Notes: a model not told the origin generated them from the sequence alone. A stretch of DNA of 64,000 bases from Streptomyces collinus Tu 365 (GCF_000444875.1 NC_021985.1:1798001-1862000), one strand, 5' to 3'. Shown: positions 41,796-52,236, numbered from the stretch's first letter. Program-made: numbers and translations.

Positions 41796-43509
41796 TGAAT
41801 TTGTCCTTGAGCTGTTTGAATTCTTCGTACGTCTTGGCGAATTCGGTGTTCGTCGTACCGTCGGTCGCCACGAAATAGATCCAGCCGTCGTGCGTCGGAT
41901 TCAGTGCCGCCTTCAGCGCGTCCTCGCCGGGATTGCCGATCGGACCGGGCGGAAGTCCCTTGTGGGTGTAGGTGTTGTACGGGTTCCGGTTGGTGTTGAT
42001 CTCCCGTTCGGAGATGTGGATGTTGCTGGTGCCCTTGAGGTAGTTGTACGTCGAGTCGAACTGGAGCAGCTGGTTGGTCTCGGTGTTGGTCGGCTTGAGG
42101 CGGTTGTAGACCACCTCCGCCATCTTGCGGAAGTCGTCGTGCGTCTTGCCCTCCGCCTGGACCAGGCTCGCGACCGTGACGAGCTGGAAGGCGTTGTCCA
42201 GGCCGAGCGCCTGGGCCTTCCTGGTGAGGCCGAAGGCCGCGTAGCGCTCCTTGGCCTGGCCGATCATCTGCTTGAGGACCGCGTCGGGCTTCATGCCCTT
42301 GGCGGCCGGATAGGTGCCCGGGAAGAGGAAGCCCTCCAGCGGGTCCTGGACCCCGGTGGAGTTCTGCGCCCAGCTCGGCATACCGAGGGCCTTGATCTGC
42401 CCCTTGGCGGCCTTCCTGGTGGTTCCGCTTGCGACACCGAGCTGTTTGTCGATGGCCTTGTAGACCTCGGCATTGCGCTCGCCCGGTTTCACGAGCACAT
42501 TGCTCTGGCTGCGCGGGTCGAGCATCAGCAGCACGGCGCTGGCGGCGGACATCTCCTTCTTCATGAGATAGGCGCCCGCCTGGATCTGGTCACCCTTGGG
42601 GTTCTGGCCCTGCGCGTGCACGAACGCGTCGGCGCTCTTGACCACACCGGCCGCTTTCAGCCGGCGGCCGATCTCCCAGCCGCCCGCGCCCTTGGGGATC
42701 TCGACGGTGACGGACTCGCTGGTGCCCTCGCCCGCGTAGTCGGGGGCGGTGCCGAAACGATTTTGGTAGAACTTGTAGCCGAAATACCCGACGCCGCCGA
42801 GGCCGCCGCCGAAGACGAGCACGACCACCATGCAGGCGCAGCCGGTGCGCCGTTTCTTGCTCTTGACGGGCTTCTTGCCGCGCCGCTCGCCGCGGCCGGC
42901 GCGGCTGTCGGCCTCGTCCTCGGCGTCGTCGTCGGCGCCGCCCCCGGCGAAGAAGGCGTGCTCCTCCCCGTCGGCGCCCGGCTCGGGTTCCGCTTCCGGT
43001 TCCGGCACGGCCGCGGGCCGCCTGCGGCCGGGCGGCTGCGGCGGCGGGTAGGCGTCCTCGGTGCCGTAGAAGTCGGGCTGCTCCCCGCCGTAGGCCGCGG
43101 GCTGCTGGCCGTAGGGGTCGCCGGGGTCGGCCGCGTACGGCACATGGCCGTGGCTGCCCGTCGCGTCCCAGCCGCCCTGGTGGTACTGCTGCCGGCCCTG
43201 CGCCGCGTACTGCTGATCGTGCTGCGGGTCGTGACCGGCGTACTGCTGGCCGAAATGCTGCTGGTGCTGCGGGTGCTGCTGCTGTCCCTGTTCGTCGTAG
43301 TACGGGTACTGCTGCTGGTCGTACCCGGACTGCTGCTGGGCCCAGTCGTCGTACTGCTGCTGCTGCGGCTGCTGCGGGTACTGCTGCGGCTGGCCGCCGT
43401 AGGACTGCTGACCCGCGTGGGCCTGCTGTCCTCCCCATCCGCCGTCCCCGTACAACGGGTCCTCCGGATGCCACGGTTCGGAGCCAGGGCCCCGGCCATA
43501 CTCAGTCAT
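41776..43509 (-). CDS. mltG: endolytic murein transglycosylase MltG with a glutamine-rich cytoplasmic domain
   Basis: A 577-residue protein, far longer than the roughly 340 residues of E. coli MltG. Residues 1-220 are a cytoplasmic low-complexity region: about 35 of residues 28-111 are glutamine, mixed with Tyr, Gly and His, followed by an acidic then a basic stretch. A membrane segment spans about 223-248. Outside are a LysM-like domain (VTVEIPKGAGGWEIGRRLKAAGVV) and the YceG catalytic domain, with the likely catalytic glutamate in VASLVQAEGKTHDDF and the motif NTYTHKGLPPGPIGNPG. It cuts nascent glycan strands to end peptidoglycan synthesis. ATG start; overlaps aroE. Confidence 0.93.
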   Translation of the reverse strand: MTEYGRGPGSEPWHPEDPLYGDGGWGGQQAHAGQQSYGGQPQQYPQQPQQQQYDDWAQQQSGYDQQQYPYYDEQGQQQHPQHQQHFGQQYAGHDPQHDQQYAAQGRQQYHQGGWDATGSHGHVPYAADPGDPYGQQPAAYGGEQPDFYGTEDAYPPPQPPGRRRPAAVPEPEAEPEPGADGEEHAFFAGGGADDDAEDEADSRAGRGERRGKKPVKSKKRRTGCACMVVVLVFGGGLGGVGYFGYKFYQNRFGTAPDYAGEGTSESVTVEIPKGAGGWEIGRRLKAAGVVKSADAFVHAQGQNPKGDQIQAGAYLMKKEMSAASAVLLMLDPRSQSNVLVKPGERNAEVYKAIDKQLGVASGTTRKAAKGQIKALGMPSWAQNSTGVQDPLEGFLFPGTYPAAKGMKPDAVLKQMIGQAKERYAAFGLTRKAQALGLDNAFQLVTVASLVQAEGKTHDDFRKMAEVVYNRLKPTNTETNQLLQFDSTYNYLKGTSNIHISEREINTNRNPYNTYTHKGLPPGPIGNPGEDALKAALNPTHDGWIYFVATDGTTNTEFAKTYEEFKQLKDKFNASSGN

Positions 43510-43632
43510 CGATCCCCTACGAGCCGCGAGGCCGACGGTGGTGCGGCCGGTGGACCGGCTGCCGTTCCGCCTCTTGCTGTGCAGCGGCTGTTCGAAAACC
43601 GCCGCATCGCGCGGAACGTTACCGTATCGCGA

Positions 43633-44097
43633 TCAGATGACCACTTCGACGCCCTCGCCGGGTGCTTTACCTGACACCCGTTCGGATTCCAGGGCCTGCT
43701 GCAGAATGATGACGGCTGCGGCCTGGTCGATGACGGCGCGGCCCTTCTTGGATTTCACCCCCGAGGCACGTAGTCCCTGACTGGCCGTCACGGTCGTCAT
43801 CCGCTCGTCCACCAGCCGGACCGGCACCGGGGCGATGCCCCGGGCGAGCTCCTGGGCGAAGCCGCGGACCTTCTGCGCGGCCGGGCCCTCGCCCCCCTTG
43901 AGGGAGCGGGGGAGTCCGACGACGACCTCGATCGGTTCGTACTCCTCCACCAGCTGACGCAGCCGGCGGTGGGCGGCGGGGATGTCCCGGCCGGGGACCG
44001 TCTCCACCGGAGTGGCGAGGATCCCGTCGGGGTCGCACGAGGCGACCCCGATCCGGGCGTCCCCGACGTCGATCGAGAGCCGACGTCCTCTGCGCAT
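43633..44097 (-). CDS. ruvX: RuvX/YqgF-family Holliday junction resolvase-like nuclease
   Basis: A 154-residue RNase H-fold protein. The first acidic motif is [13 protein letters not shown], followed by [27 protein letters not shown] and [15 protein letters not shown]. Known roles of the family are 16S rRNA 5'-end maturation (E. coli) and Holliday junction resolution (reported in mycobacteria). It lies between alaS and mltG, an arrangement I recall as usual for Streptomyces. Confidence 0.94.
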   Translation of the reverse strand: MRRGRRLSIDVGDARIGVASCDPDGILATPVETVPGRDIPAAHRRLRQLVEEYEPIEVVVGLPRSLKGGEGPAAQKVRGFAQELARGIAPVPVRLVDERMTTVTASQGLRASGVKSKKGRAVIDQAAAVIILQQALESERVSGKAPGEGVEVVI

Positions 44098-44142
44098 GTC
44101 CGACCGTTTCCTTACGTTCTCTTACGTCTTCTTACGCAGCCG

Positions 44143-46815
44143 TCACTTGGCCGTCTCGGTGACGAGACGCTCGACGGCGTCGACGGCCTCGCCGACGGCG
44201 GCCGGGTTCTGGCCACCGCCCTGGGCCACGTCCGGCTTGCCGCCACCGCCGCCACCGAGGGCCTTGGCGGCGGTGCGCACCAGGTCACCGGCCTTGAGAC
44301 CACGCTCTCGGGCGGCCTCGTTGGTGGCGATGACGGTGAGCGGCTTGCCGTTGTTGACGGTGAAGAGGGCGACCACGGCGGCCCGGCCGCCCTGGATGCG
44401 CCCCCGCACGTCGAGGACCAGCTTGCGCAGGTCGTCCGGCGTCGTGCCGTCCGGCACCTGGCCGGTGACGACGGCGACACCGCGGACGTCCTTGGCGGAC
44501 TCGGCGAGACCGGCGGCGGCCTGCAGCACCTTCTCGGCGCGGAACTTCTCGATCTCCTTCTCGGCGTCCTTCAGCTTGCCGAGCATCGAGGAGATCTTCT
44601 CCGGCAGCTCCTCCGGGCGGCCCTTGACCAGCTCCTGGAGCTGGGCGACGACCGTGTGCTCGCGGGCGAGGAAGTTGTACGCGTCGACACCGACCAGGGC
44701 CTCGATCCGGCGGACACCCGAACCGATCGACGACTCGCCGAGCAGCTTGACCAGGCCGAGCTGGGCGGTGTTGTGCACGTGCGTGCCGCCGCACAGCTCC
44801 TTCGAGAAGTCGCCGATGGTGACCACACGGACCCGCTCGCCGTACTTCTCGCCGAACTCGGCGATGGCGCCCTGCTTCTTGGCCTCGTCGATGCCCATGA
44901 CCTCGGCGTGCACGTCCAGGTCGCGGGCGAGCACCTCGTTGATCTTCTGCTCGACGTCGGTCATCACGGCCGTCGGGACGGCGGACGGCGAACCGAAGTC
45001 GAAGCGGAAGCGGCCGGGCTGGTTCTCCGAACCGGCCTGGGCGGCCGTCGGGCCGAGGGCGTCGCGCAGGGCCTGGTGGGTGAGGTGGGTGGCCGAGTGG
45101 GCGCGGGCGATGGCCTTGCGGCGGCGGGCGTCGACGGAGGCGTGGGCCTTGGCGCCGACCGTCACCTCGCCGACCTGGACGACGCCCTTGTGGACGTACA
45201 CACCCGGGACCGGCTTCTGGCAGTCGCGGACCTCGATGACGGCACCCGAGTCCACCCTGATCCGGCCGGTGTCGCCGATCTGGCCACCGCCCTCGGCGTA
45301 GAACGGGGTGCGGTCGAGCACGACCTCGACCTCGTCGCCCTCCGTGGCGGCCGGGGAGGAGACGCCGTCGACGAGGATGCCGACGATCGTGGTCTCGCCC
45401 TCGGTGTCGGAGTAGCCGATGAAGTCGGTGGCACCGGCGGAGTCGGCGATCTCCCGGTAGGCGCCCATGTCGGCGTGGCCGGTCTTCTTGGCCTGGGCGT
45501 CGGCCTTGGCGCGCTCCCGCTGTTCCTTCATCAGGCGGCGGAAGCCGTCCTCGTCCACGGACAGGCCCTGCTCGGAGGCCATCTCGAGGGTGAGGTCGAT
45601 CGGGAAGCCCCAGGTGTCGTGGAGCAGGAACGCCTTGTCGCCGGAGAGGACACCGGAACCGGCGGCCTTGGTCTCGGCGACGGCGGTGTCCAGCACGTTC
45701 GTGCCGGCGTTCAGGGTCTTGAGGAAGCGGGTCTCCTCGGCGAGGGCGACCTTCTCGATGCGCTCGCGGTCGGTGACCAGCTCCGGGTACTGCTGGCCCA
45801 TCATCGCGATGACGGTGTCGACGAGGTCCTTGACGACCGGGCCGGTGGCGCCGAGCAGCCGCATGTTGCGGATGGCGCGGCGCATGATGCGGCGCAGCAC
45901 GTAGCCGCGGCCCTCGTTGCCGGGGGTCACACCGTCGCCGATGAGCATCACCGACGTGCGCATGTGGTCGGTGACCACGCGCAGCGAGACGTCCGACTCG
46001 TGGGCGTCGCCGTAGGCCACGCCGGTCAGCTCGGTGGCCTTGGCGATGACGGCCATGGAGGTGTCGATCTCGTACATGTTCTGCACGCCCTGCAGAATCA
46101 TGGCGAGGCGCTCCAGGCCGAGGCCCGTGTCGATGTTCTTGCTCGGCAGCTCGCCGAGGATCTCGAAGTTGTCCTTCCCGATGCCCTCGCCCCGCTCGTA
46201 CTGCATGAAGACGAGGTTCCAGATCTCCACGTACCGCTCGTCGTTGACGGCCGGGCCGCCCTCGACGCCGAACTCGGGGCCGCGGTCGTAGTTGATCTCG
46301 GAGCAGGGTCCGCACGGGCCGGGGACGCCCATGGACCAGTAGTTGTCCTTCATGCCGAGGCGCTGGATGCGCTCCTTCGGCACACCGACGACCTCGTGCC
46401 AGATGCGCTCGGCCTCGTCGTCGTCCTTGTAGACGGTGATCCACAGACGCTCGGGGTCGAGGCCGTAACCGCCCTTGTCCTGGGGGCTGGTGAGCAACTC
46501 CCAGGCGTACTTGATGGCGCCTTCCTTGAAGTAGTCGCCGAAGGAGAAGTTGCCGCACATCTGGAAGAACGTGCCGTGCCGGGTGGTCTTGCCGACCTCT
46601 TCGATGTCGGGCGTGCGCACGCACTTCTGCACGCTGGTGGCGCGCGCGAAGGGCGGCTTGACCTCACCCAGGAAGTAGGGCTTGAAGGGCACCATGCCGG
46701 CGGGGACGAGGAGCAGAGTCGGGTCGTCCGCGATGAGCGACGCCGAAGGGACGACGGTGTGCCCGCGCTCCTCGAAGAAGCTCAGCCAGCGGCGGCGAAT
46801 CTCGGCCGACTCCAT
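44143..46815 (-). CDS. alaS: alanyl-tRNA synthetase
   Basis: An 890-residue class II synthetase. It opens [27 protein letters not shown], with the class II motifs PFKPYFLGE and [23 protein letters not shown]. The editing domain that clears Ser- and Gly-tRNA(Ala) has [12 protein letters not shown] and [11 protein letters not shown]. The C-terminal C-Ala domain ends [28 protein letters not shown]. The ATG overlaps by one base the stop of the small gene upstream. No T-box was recognised. Confidence 0.97.
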   Translation of the reverse strand: MESAEIRRRWLSFFEERGHTVVPSASLIADDPTLLLVPAGMVPFKPYFLGEVKPPFARATSVQKCVRTPDIEEVGKTTRHGTFFQMCGNFSFGDYFKEGAIKYAWELLTSPQDKGGYGLDPERLWITVYKDDDEAERIWHEVVGVPKERIQRLGMKDNYWSMGVPGPCGPCSEINYDRGPEFGVEGGPAVNDERYVEIWNLVFMQYERGEGIGKDNFEILGELPSKNIDTGLGLERLAMILQGVQNMYEIDTSMAVIAKATELTGVAYGDAHESDVSLRVVTDHMRTSVMLIGDGVTPGNEGRGYVLRRIMRRAIRNMRLLGATGPVVKDLVDTVIAMMGQQYPELVTDRERIEKVALAEETRFLKTLNAGTNVLDTAVAETKAAGSGVLSGDKAFLLHDTWGFPIDLTLEMASEQGLSVDEDGFRRLMKEQRERAKADAQAKKTGHADMGAYREIADSAGATDFIGYSDTEGETTIVGILVDGVSSPAATEGDEVEVVLDRTPFYAEGGGQIGDTGRIRVDSGAVIEVRDCQKPVPGVYVHKGVVQVGEVTVGAKAHASVDARRRKAIARAHSATHLTHQALRDALGPTAAQAGSENQPGRFRFDFGSPSAVPTAVMTDVEQKINEVLARDLDVHAEVMGIDEAKKQGAIAEFGEKYGERVRVVTIGDFSKELCGGTHVHNTAQLGLVKLLGESSIGSGVRRIEALVGVDAYNFLAREHTVVAQLQELVKGRPEELPEKISSMLGKLKDAEKEIEKFRAEKVLQAAAGLAESAKDVRGVAVVTGQVPDGTTPDDLRKLVLDVRGRIQGGRAAVVALFTVNNGKPLTVIATNEAARERGLKAGDLVRTAAKALGGGGGGKPDVAQGGGQNPAAVGEAVDAVERLVTETAK

Positions 46816-47162
46816 CAGTGGTCCTCATTCCGGTTGTGCGAGTACGTCGTGTCGTCGGCGTACGTCGGGTTGCTGCGGTTGTTCTCGATGGCGGTGTACC
46901 GCCGGGGTGCGGGGAGTTCGGGGTCGGCGCCGATGCCCAGCGCCTCGCCCAGCTCGGCCTCCCGCCGTGCCATGTTGTCCCGGACGTCGAGCGCGAAGAC
47001 GACCGCGCGGTCCTTCAGGCGGTGACCGGTCTCCAGTGCCTTGTTGGCCGCGGTGGCGGCGAGGCTCTCCGGGGTCAGCTGCCTGAGCTTGCGGTTGACC
47101 TTGGTGGTGGCCCACACACCGGCGGCGACACCCGTGCTGAACCAGAACGTACGGCGGAACAT
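46815..47162 (-). CDS. small membrane-associated protein of unknown function
   Basis: A 115-residue protein of a family I recall as a Streptomyces-conserved DUF next to alaS. The N-terminus ([28 protein letters not shown]) is a single hydrophobic segment followed by basic residues, then a helical stretch [28 protein letters not shown]. The C-terminal tail is polar ([20 protein letters not shown]). It overlaps alaS by one base and follows the DUF948 gene by 16 bases, so all are probably cotranscribed. Function unknown. Confidence 0.75.
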   Translation of the reverse strand: MFRRTFWFSTGVAAGVWATTKVNRKLRQLTPESLAATAANKALETGHRLKDRAVVFALDVRDNMARREAELGEALGIGADPELPAPRRYTAIENNRSNPTYADDTTYSHNRNEDH

Positions 47163-47178
47163 CGCTCGGTCTCAGTCC

Positions 47179-47604
47179 TTACTTCCGCTTGCGTCGCGCG
47201 GCGGGGACCGTGCGGCCCACGATCACCGTACGCCGGGGCGACTTCGGGGGCACGTCCTCCTTGCGGCCGCCCAGGGCCCGGCGTACGCCGTAGCCGAAGG
47301 CCGCGACCTTGACCAGCGGGCCGCCGAAGGTGGAGGCCACGGTGGTGGAGAGCGCCGAGGCGTTCGACGTGACCTCCTGGACGTCGGAGGCGATGGCGTC
47401 CACCCGGTCGATCTGGGTCTGCGCGGAACGCACGGCCGCGGAGGCGTCGGCGAGCAGGGGGACGGCCTGATCGGTCACGTCCGCCACGAGTTTGGTGGTC
47501 GCCTTGAGCGTCTGGGCCAGCCTCACCAGTGCGACGGCGAGGAAGGAGACCAGGATCGCCCAGAAGACGGCCACCAGGATCCCGGCAACCTCTCCACCGG
47601 ACAC
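47179..47604 (-). CDS. DUF948-family membrane protein
   Basis: A 141-residue protein. Residues about 6-30 are a membrane segment (VAGILVAVFWAILVSFLAVALVRLA), followed by a heptad-like helical region typical of DUF948 (LVADVTDQAVPLLADASAAVRSAQTQIDRVDAIASDVQEVTSNASALSTTVAST) and a basic tail. Such proteins resemble methyl-accepting-type coiled coils, but their function is not established. The GTG (VSGGEVAG) is chosen because family members begin there; an ATG 16 codons earlier (MVPKFRARF) is the alternative. It is first in the run DUF948 - small protein - alaS. Confidence 0.75.
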   Translation of the reverse strand: MSGGEVAGILVAVFWAILVSFLAVALVRLAQTLKATTKLVADVTDQAVPLLADASAAVRSAQTQIDRVDAIASDVQEVTSNASALSTTVASTFGGPLVKVAAFGYGVRRALGGRKEDVPPKSPRRTVIVGRTVPAARRKRK

Positions 47605-47745
47605 TGTGCGCACCCGCTCCCTGAAACGTGCTCTGAACTTCGGAACCATGTAAAAGCAGTGCACCGAGCCTATCGCGCCGGGCGCGGGGCTCCGTACCGG
47701 ATTACCGGCGGCGGCCGCGAGAGTTGCGGGAAGCGATTGTACGGA

Positions 47746-49938
47746 ATGAACACGGTTCAGTACGCTCCGTGTCCCATGCGAGGTCCTCAGCGCCCCGGTC
47801 CCGCCACGCGTGGCGATCTGCCCCCCGAACTCACCGCCTTCGTCGGGCGCTCGGCCGAACTGGCCGGGCTGGCCGAGGCGATGGGGACGGCCCGGCTGGT
47901 GACGGTGACGGGCGTCGGCGGCGTGGGCAAGTCCCGCCTCGCGGTCCGGGCGGCGGCCCGGTCGGCGCCCGGGGACGCGGTGTGGTGGGTCGAGCTGTCG
48001 CCGGTCCGCGATCCGCAGTCCGTCCACTACGCGCTGGCCGAAGCGCTCGGCCTGACCGACCACACCACCCGCACGCCCGTCGAGGCCCTGTGCCGGCACC
48101 TCGCCGGCCGCCGTGCGCTGCTGGTGCTGGACGGCTTCGAGCACCAGGTGGAGGCCGTCGCCCTGCTGGTCTCCCGGCTGCTGCGCGAGCTGCCCGGGCT
48201 GCGGGTGCTGGCCGCGGGTCGGCGGCCGCTGGGGCTCGCGGGCGAGCGGCTGTTCCCGCTGGCCCCGCTGAGCGGGGACGAGGCGGTGGAGCTGTTCGTG
48301 GACCGGGCGCGGCGGCAGGGGCCGGAGCCGGCGGACGGCCCGGCGGTGCGGGAGCTGTGCGAGCGGCTCGAGGGTCTGCCGCTGGCCGTGGAACTGGCCG
48401 CGGGACGGCTGCGGGCGCTGTCCCCCGCGCAGCTGCTGCAACGGCTGGACGACCGGTTCCGGCTGCTGACCGGCGGCGACCGGGACGCCCTCCCCCGCCA
48501 CCGGGCGCTGCGCACGGCGATCGGCTGGAGCCACGAGCTGTGCACGCCCGCCGAACGGCTGCTGTGGGCACGGCTGTCGGTGTTCGCGCGGACCTTCGAC
48601 CTGGAGGCGGCCGAGTACGTGTGCAGCGGCGACGGTCTGGCCGCCGAGGACGTGCTGGACGTGCTGTCGGAACTGCTGGCCCAGTCGGTGCTGACCCGCG
48701 AGGAGGGCCCGGCCGGCCCGCGCTACCGGATGCTGGACACCGTCCGGGAGTACGGCTGCGACTGGCTGGAGGCGACCGGGGACGCGCCCCGGCTGCGGCG
48801 GCGGCACCGGGACTGGTACCTGGGCCTCGCGACCTGGTGCGAGCTGGACTGGTTCTCGCCGCGGCAGCGCGAGGTCGCCGCGCGCGTGGAGGCCGAGCTG
48901 CCCAATCTGCGGGTGGCGCTGGAGTTCTGCCTGACCGAGCCGGACGAGGCGCATCTGGGCCAGTACCTTGCGGGCTCGCTGTGGTTCTGCTGGGCCGGCT
49001 GCGGGCGGCTGTCGGAGGGGCGGCGCTGGCTGGAGCGGAGCCTGGAGCTGGACTCGGGGTACGAGCGGTCCCGGCTGAAGGCGCTGTGGGTGCTCGGCTA
49101 CGTGGCGGTCCTGCAGGGCGACACCGTGCCGGCGCTGGCCGCGCTGCGGGAGTGCCGGGAGCAGGCCGAGCAGGTCGCCGACGGGGCGGCGGTGGCGTAC
49201 GCGGAGCACCGCACCGGGTGTCTGGCACTGGTCACGGACGACATGGCGCGCGCGGAGACGCTGCTGCGCTCGGCGCTGGAGCGCTACCGGGAGATCGGTG
49301 AGCTGAACAGCAACGTCCTGATGGGCCAGGTGGAGCTGGCGATGGCGCGGGCGTTCCAGGGTGATCTGCCGGACGCGGTGCGGCTGTGCGAGGACGTGCG
49401 CCGGGTGTGCGAGGACCACGGGGAGCGGTGGGCCCGTTCGTACGCCCTGTACGTGCTGGCGTACGCGGCCTGGCGGGACGGGGACCCGGTGGCGGCGCGG
49501 GAACTGCTCCAGGACTGCCTGGAGGACGCGCACACGTTCCGCGACCTGCTGGGTTCGGTGCTCTGCATCGAGCTGCTGGCCCTGGTCACGGCGGGTCAGG
49601 GCGACCCGGCCGAGGCGGCGGTGCTGCAGGGCGCGGCGGCCCGGCTGTGGCCGTCGGTGGGGCTGCCGCTGTTCGGTTCGGCGTACTACAACGCCCCGCA
49701 CGAGCTGTGCGAGACGGCCGCCCGGCAGGCCCTCGGCGACGGCCGCTACGAGGAGTGCGTGCGCGAGGGGGCGCGGCTGGACCGGGACGCTGTCGTGGCC
49801 AGGGCGCTGGGGCACGGCGGGGTCCGGCCGCTGCCCGCGCTGCCCGCGCCGCGCGGGCCGGTGCCCTCCGAGGGCGAGGCGGGCAGACGCGAACCCGCCG
49901 CCTCGCCCACCCGGAAGGGCGGCGAGACGGCGGGCTGA
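47746..49938 (+). CDS. AfsR/LuxR-like STAND ATPase with TPR-like repeats, no DNA-binding domain seen
   Basis: A 730-residue protein. Near the N-terminus is DLPPELTAFVGRSAELAGL, the usual entry to the NB-ARC-type ATPase of Streptomyces regulators, with Walker A GVGGVGKS (56-63) and Walker B ALLVLDGFEH (124-133). A GLPLAVELAAGRL motif follows, then winged-helix-like and, from about 400, TPR-like helices (ERSRLKALWVLGYVAVLQGD onwards). Neither an N-terminal SARP domain nor a C-terminal LuxR helix-turn-helix is present. The ATG at 47746 lacks a strong ribosome site, and an in-frame ATG at 47776 is possible. It is divergent from the DUF948 gene and convergent with rpsD. Target unknown. Confidence 0.8.
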   Translation: MNTVQYAPCPMRGPQRPGPATRGDLPPELTAFVGRSAELAGLAEAMGTARLVTVTGVGGVGKSRLAVRAAARSAPGDAVWWVELSPVRDPQSVHYALAEALGLTDHTTRTPVEALCRHLAGRRALLVLDGFEHQVEAVALLVSRLLRELPGLRVLAAGRRPLGLAGERLFPLAPLSGDEAVELFVDRARRQGPEPADGPAVRELCERLEGLPLAVELAAGRLRALSPAQLLQRLDDRFRLLTGGDRDALPRHRALRTAIGWSHELCTPAERLLWARLSVFARTFDLEAAEYVCSGDGLAAEDVLDVLSELLAQSVLTREEGPAGPRYRMLDTVREYGCDWLEATGDAPRLRRRHRDWYLGLATWCELDWFSPRQREVAARVEAELPNLRVALEFCLTEPDEAHLGQYLAGSLWFCWAGCGRLSEGRRWLERSLELDSGYERSRLKALWVLGYVAVLQGDTVPALAALRECREQAEQVADGAAVAYAEHRTGCLALVTDDMARAETLLRSALERYREIGELNSNVLMGQVELAMARAFQGDLPDAVRLCEDVRRVCEDHGERWARSYALYVLAYAAWRDGDPVAARELLQDCLEDAHTFRDLLGSVLCIELLALVTAGQGDPAEAAVLQGAAARLWPSVGLPLFGSAYYNAPHELCETAARQALGDGRYEECVREGARLDRDAVVARALGHGGVRPLPALPAPRGPVPSEGEAGRREPAASPTRKGGETAG

Positions 49939-49960
49939 GAGTGCTGCGCCGGGGCTGGGA

Positions 49961-50575
49961 TCAGCGGGCGTAGTACTCGACGACGAGCTGCTCGTCGCAG
50001 ATCACCGGGATCTCCTTGCGGTTCGGCTCGCGGTCCAGGCGGAACGCCAGGGCCTTGAGGTTCACCTGCAGGTAGCGCGGGGTCTCGCCGTCGGGGGCGA
50101 AGCCACCCTCACGGGCGATCTGGAAGAGCGTCTTGTCCTTGGAGCGGTCGCGGACCTGCACGACGTCGTCCGGACGGACACGGAAGGACGGCTTGTCGAC
50201 CTTCTGGCCGTTGACCTGGATGTGGCCGTGGACGACCATCTGACGGGCCTGGTAGATGGTGCGGGCGATGCCCGAACGCAGGACCAGGGCGTCGAGACGG
50301 CGCTCGAGCTCCACGATCAGGGCCTCACCGGTCTTGCCCTGGACCTTGGACGCACGCTCGTAGGCGCGGACCAGCTGGCGCTCGGAGATGTCGTACTGCG
50401 CGCGCAGGCGCTGCTTCTCGAGCAGACGGACCTTGTAGTCCGAGTTCTGCTTGCGGCCGCGGCCGTGCTCGCCCGGCGGGTAGGGGCGGGCCTCGAAGTA
50501 CTTGACGGCCTTCGGGGTCAGCGCGATGCCGAGGGCACGCGACTTCTTGACCTTGGGGCGGGACTGGTTCGCCAC
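49961..50575 (-). CDS. rpsD: 30S ribosomal protein S4
   Basis: A 204-residue primary 16S rRNA-binding protein. It begins [37 protein letters not shown] and has the S4 RNA-binding domain [43 protein letters not shown]. The N-terminal zinc-knuckle cysteines of some S4 proteins are missing; the only Cys is near the C-terminus (VICDEQ), so this is a zinc-independent form. The GTG start gives the usual N-terminus. A 305-base leader with several hairpins lies upstream. Confidence 0.97.
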   Translation of the reverse strand: MANQSRPKVKKSRALGIALTPKAVKYFEARPYPPGEHGRGRKQNSDYKVRLLEKQRLRAQYDISERQLVRAYERASKVQGKTGEALIVELERRLDALVLRSGIARTIYQARQMVVHGHIQVNGQKVDKPSFRVRPDDVVQVRDRSKDKTLFQIAREGGFAPDGETPRYLQVNLKALAFRLDREPNRKEIPVICDEQLVVEYYAR

Positions 50576-50880
50576 TGTCTGTTTCTCTTTCCTGGTTTTC
50601 GGCTTGTCAGGGTTGAGGGAGGTCGCATCCGCAGCCGGGGAAACCCGTCCGGTCCGTGTCGGACCTGCCGGGCAGCCGCTCCCCTGATCTGGGCACATAC
50701 GTGCAGCACGCGAGTGGCCCACCGGCCGGTCCCGGGATTCCGGGTGGTGGTGGGCTGCCCGCGACACCGTTCGACGGTGCGCGACGCTCCTGGAGTCGGT
50801 CCGCGAGGGACCGGGTCTCCGGCTGGCTGTCCCGTTCTGACTGCACGGGACTCAGCACTTCGGGGCAGTCTACAGGCTGT
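50576..50880 (-). promoter_or_regulatory. rpsD upstream region with three hairpins
   Basis: No gene is visible in this 305-base gap. Inverted repeats are GTCCCGT/ACGGGAC (50829-50851, nine-base loop), CACCGT-TCG-ACGGTG (50765-50779) and GGTCCG-TGT-CGGACC (50651-50665). S4 autoregulates its mRNA in other bacteria, so the region may be a structured leader. The promoter position is unknown, and no match to a known S4 leader family was recognised. Confidence 0.4.
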
Positions 50881-52236
50881 TCATGAGCGCCTGCGACCGA
50901 GGTGCTTCCTGGTCCACTCGACGGCGTCGGCGTACCGGGCCTCGGTGCCGTGCCGGGTCGGGGTGTAGTACTCGCGGTCCTTCAGGGCGTCCGGGGCGTA
51001 CTGCTGCGGGGCGATGCCCTCGGGCAGGTCGTGCGGGTAGACGTAGCCCTGCGCGTGGCCGAGTTTGGCGGCGCCCTTGTAGTGCCCGTCGCGCAGGTGG
51101 GCCGGCACGGGGCCGGCCAGGCCCTTGCGGACGTCCTCCATCGCCGCGCCGATCGCGGTGGTCGCCGCGTTGGACTTGGGGGCGAGGGCGAGCGCGATGG
51201 TGGCGTGGCTGAGGGTCAAGGATGCCTCGGGGAAGCCGATCATGGCGACGGCCTGGGCGGCGGCGACCGCGATGGGCAGCGCGTTCGGGTCGGCGAGGCC
51301 GATGTCCTCGCTGGCGGAGATCATCAGCCGGCGGGCGATGAACCGGGGGTCCTCGCCCGCCTCGATCATGCGGGCCAGGTAGTGCAGGGCCGCGTCGACG
51401 TCGGAGCCGCGGATGGACTTGATGAGGGCGCTGGCGACGTCGTAGTGCTGGTCGCCGTCGCGGTCGTACGTCACCGCCGCCCGGTCGACGGTGCGCTCCA
51501 GCGTCTGCAGGCCGATCTCGCTCTCGCCCTGGTCCAGGGCGGCGCCCGCGGCGGCCTCCAGAGCGGTCAGCGCGCGCCGGGCGTCGCCGCCGGCGATGCG
51601 CAGGAGGTGGTCCTCGGTGTCCTCGGGGAGGGTGACCGCGTTCTTCAGGCCGCGCTCGTCCGTCAGCGCCCGCTTGAGCAGGCCCCGGACGTCGTCGTCG
51701 GTGAGCGGTTCGAGGGTGAGCAGCAGGGAGCGGGACAGCAGCGGGGAGATCACCGAGAAGTAGGGGTTCTCCGTGGTCGCCGCGATCAGGGTCACCCAGC
51801 GGTTCTCGACGGCCGGCAGCAGGGAGTCCTGCTGGGCCTTGCTGAAGCGGTGGATCTCGTCCAGGAAGAGGACGGTCTCCTTGCCGAAGCCGCCGGTGGC
51901 CCGGCGGGCGCCGTCGATGACCGCGCGGACCTCCTTGACGCCCGCGGTGATCGCGGACAGCTCCACGAACCGTTTGTCGGTGGCCTTGGAGACGACGTAG
52001 GCCAGGGTCGTCTTGCCGGTGCCGGGCGGGCCCCAGAGGATCACCGAGGACGGTCCGGCGGGGCCGCCGCTGCCCTCTCCGACCAGCCGCCGCAGGGGCG
52101 AGCCGGGCTTGAGCAGATGCTGCTGGCCCACGACCTCGTCGAGCGTGCGCGGGCGCATGCGCACCGCCAGGGGGCTGGCCGCCGGGTCCTTCTCCTGGCG
52201 TTCCTCGGCTGCTGCGGTGAAGAGGTCGGGTTCCAC
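50881..52236 (-). CDS. rarA: RarA/MgsA-type replication-associated recombination ATPase
   Basis: A 451-residue AAA+ ATPase of the clamp-loader-like group acting at stalled forks. It begins [21 protein letters not shown], with Walker [11 protein letters not shown], Walker [10 protein letters not shown], sensor 1 [10 protein letters not shown], and an arginine-finger region [11 protein letters not shown]. The C-terminal MgsA oligomerisation part shows [24 protein letters not shown] and [17 protein letters not shown] start. It appears to be transcribed on its own between rpsD and the VKOR-family gene. Confidence 0.93.
   Translation of the reverse strand: MEPDLFTAAAEERQEKDPAASPLAVRMRPRTLDEVVGQQHLLKPGSPLRRLVGEGSGGPAGPSSVILWGPPGTGKTTLAYVVSKATDKRFVELSAITAGVKEVRAVIDGARRATGGFGKETVLFLDEIHRFSKAQQDSLLPAVENRWVTLIAATTENPYFSVISPLLSRSLLLTLEPLTDDDVRGLLKRALTDERGLKNAVTLPEDTEDHLLRIAGGDARRALTALEAAAGAALDQGESEIGLQTLERTVDRAAVTYDRDGDQHYDVASALIKSIRGSDVDAALHYLARMIEAGEDPRFIARRLMISASEDIGLADPNALPIAVAAAQAVAMIGFPEASLTLSHATIALALAPKSNAATTAIGAAMEDVRKGLAGPVPAHLRDGHYKGAAKLGHAQGYVYPHDLPEGIAPQQYAPDALKDREYYTPTRHGTEARYADAVEWTRKHLGRRRS

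Noticed and set aside
43100..43430. CAG/CTG-like simple repeats as a microsatellite
   Set aside because: They encode the glutamine-rich part of MltG in frame with mixed codons, and are not a pure nucleotide repeat.
43969..47025. A 1018-codon plus-strand frame opposite alaS
   Set aside because: Same reason: shadow of alaS and neighbours, no ribosome site and no recognisable motif.
46816..47200. Possible T-box leader for alaS
   Set aside because: The region upstream of alaS is occupied by a coding gene that overlaps it by one base, leaving no space for a leader.
47746..49938. Defence-system (antiphage STAND) interpretation
   Set aside because: No nuclease, protease or other effector domain is fused or adjacent, and flanking genes are core housekeeping genes.
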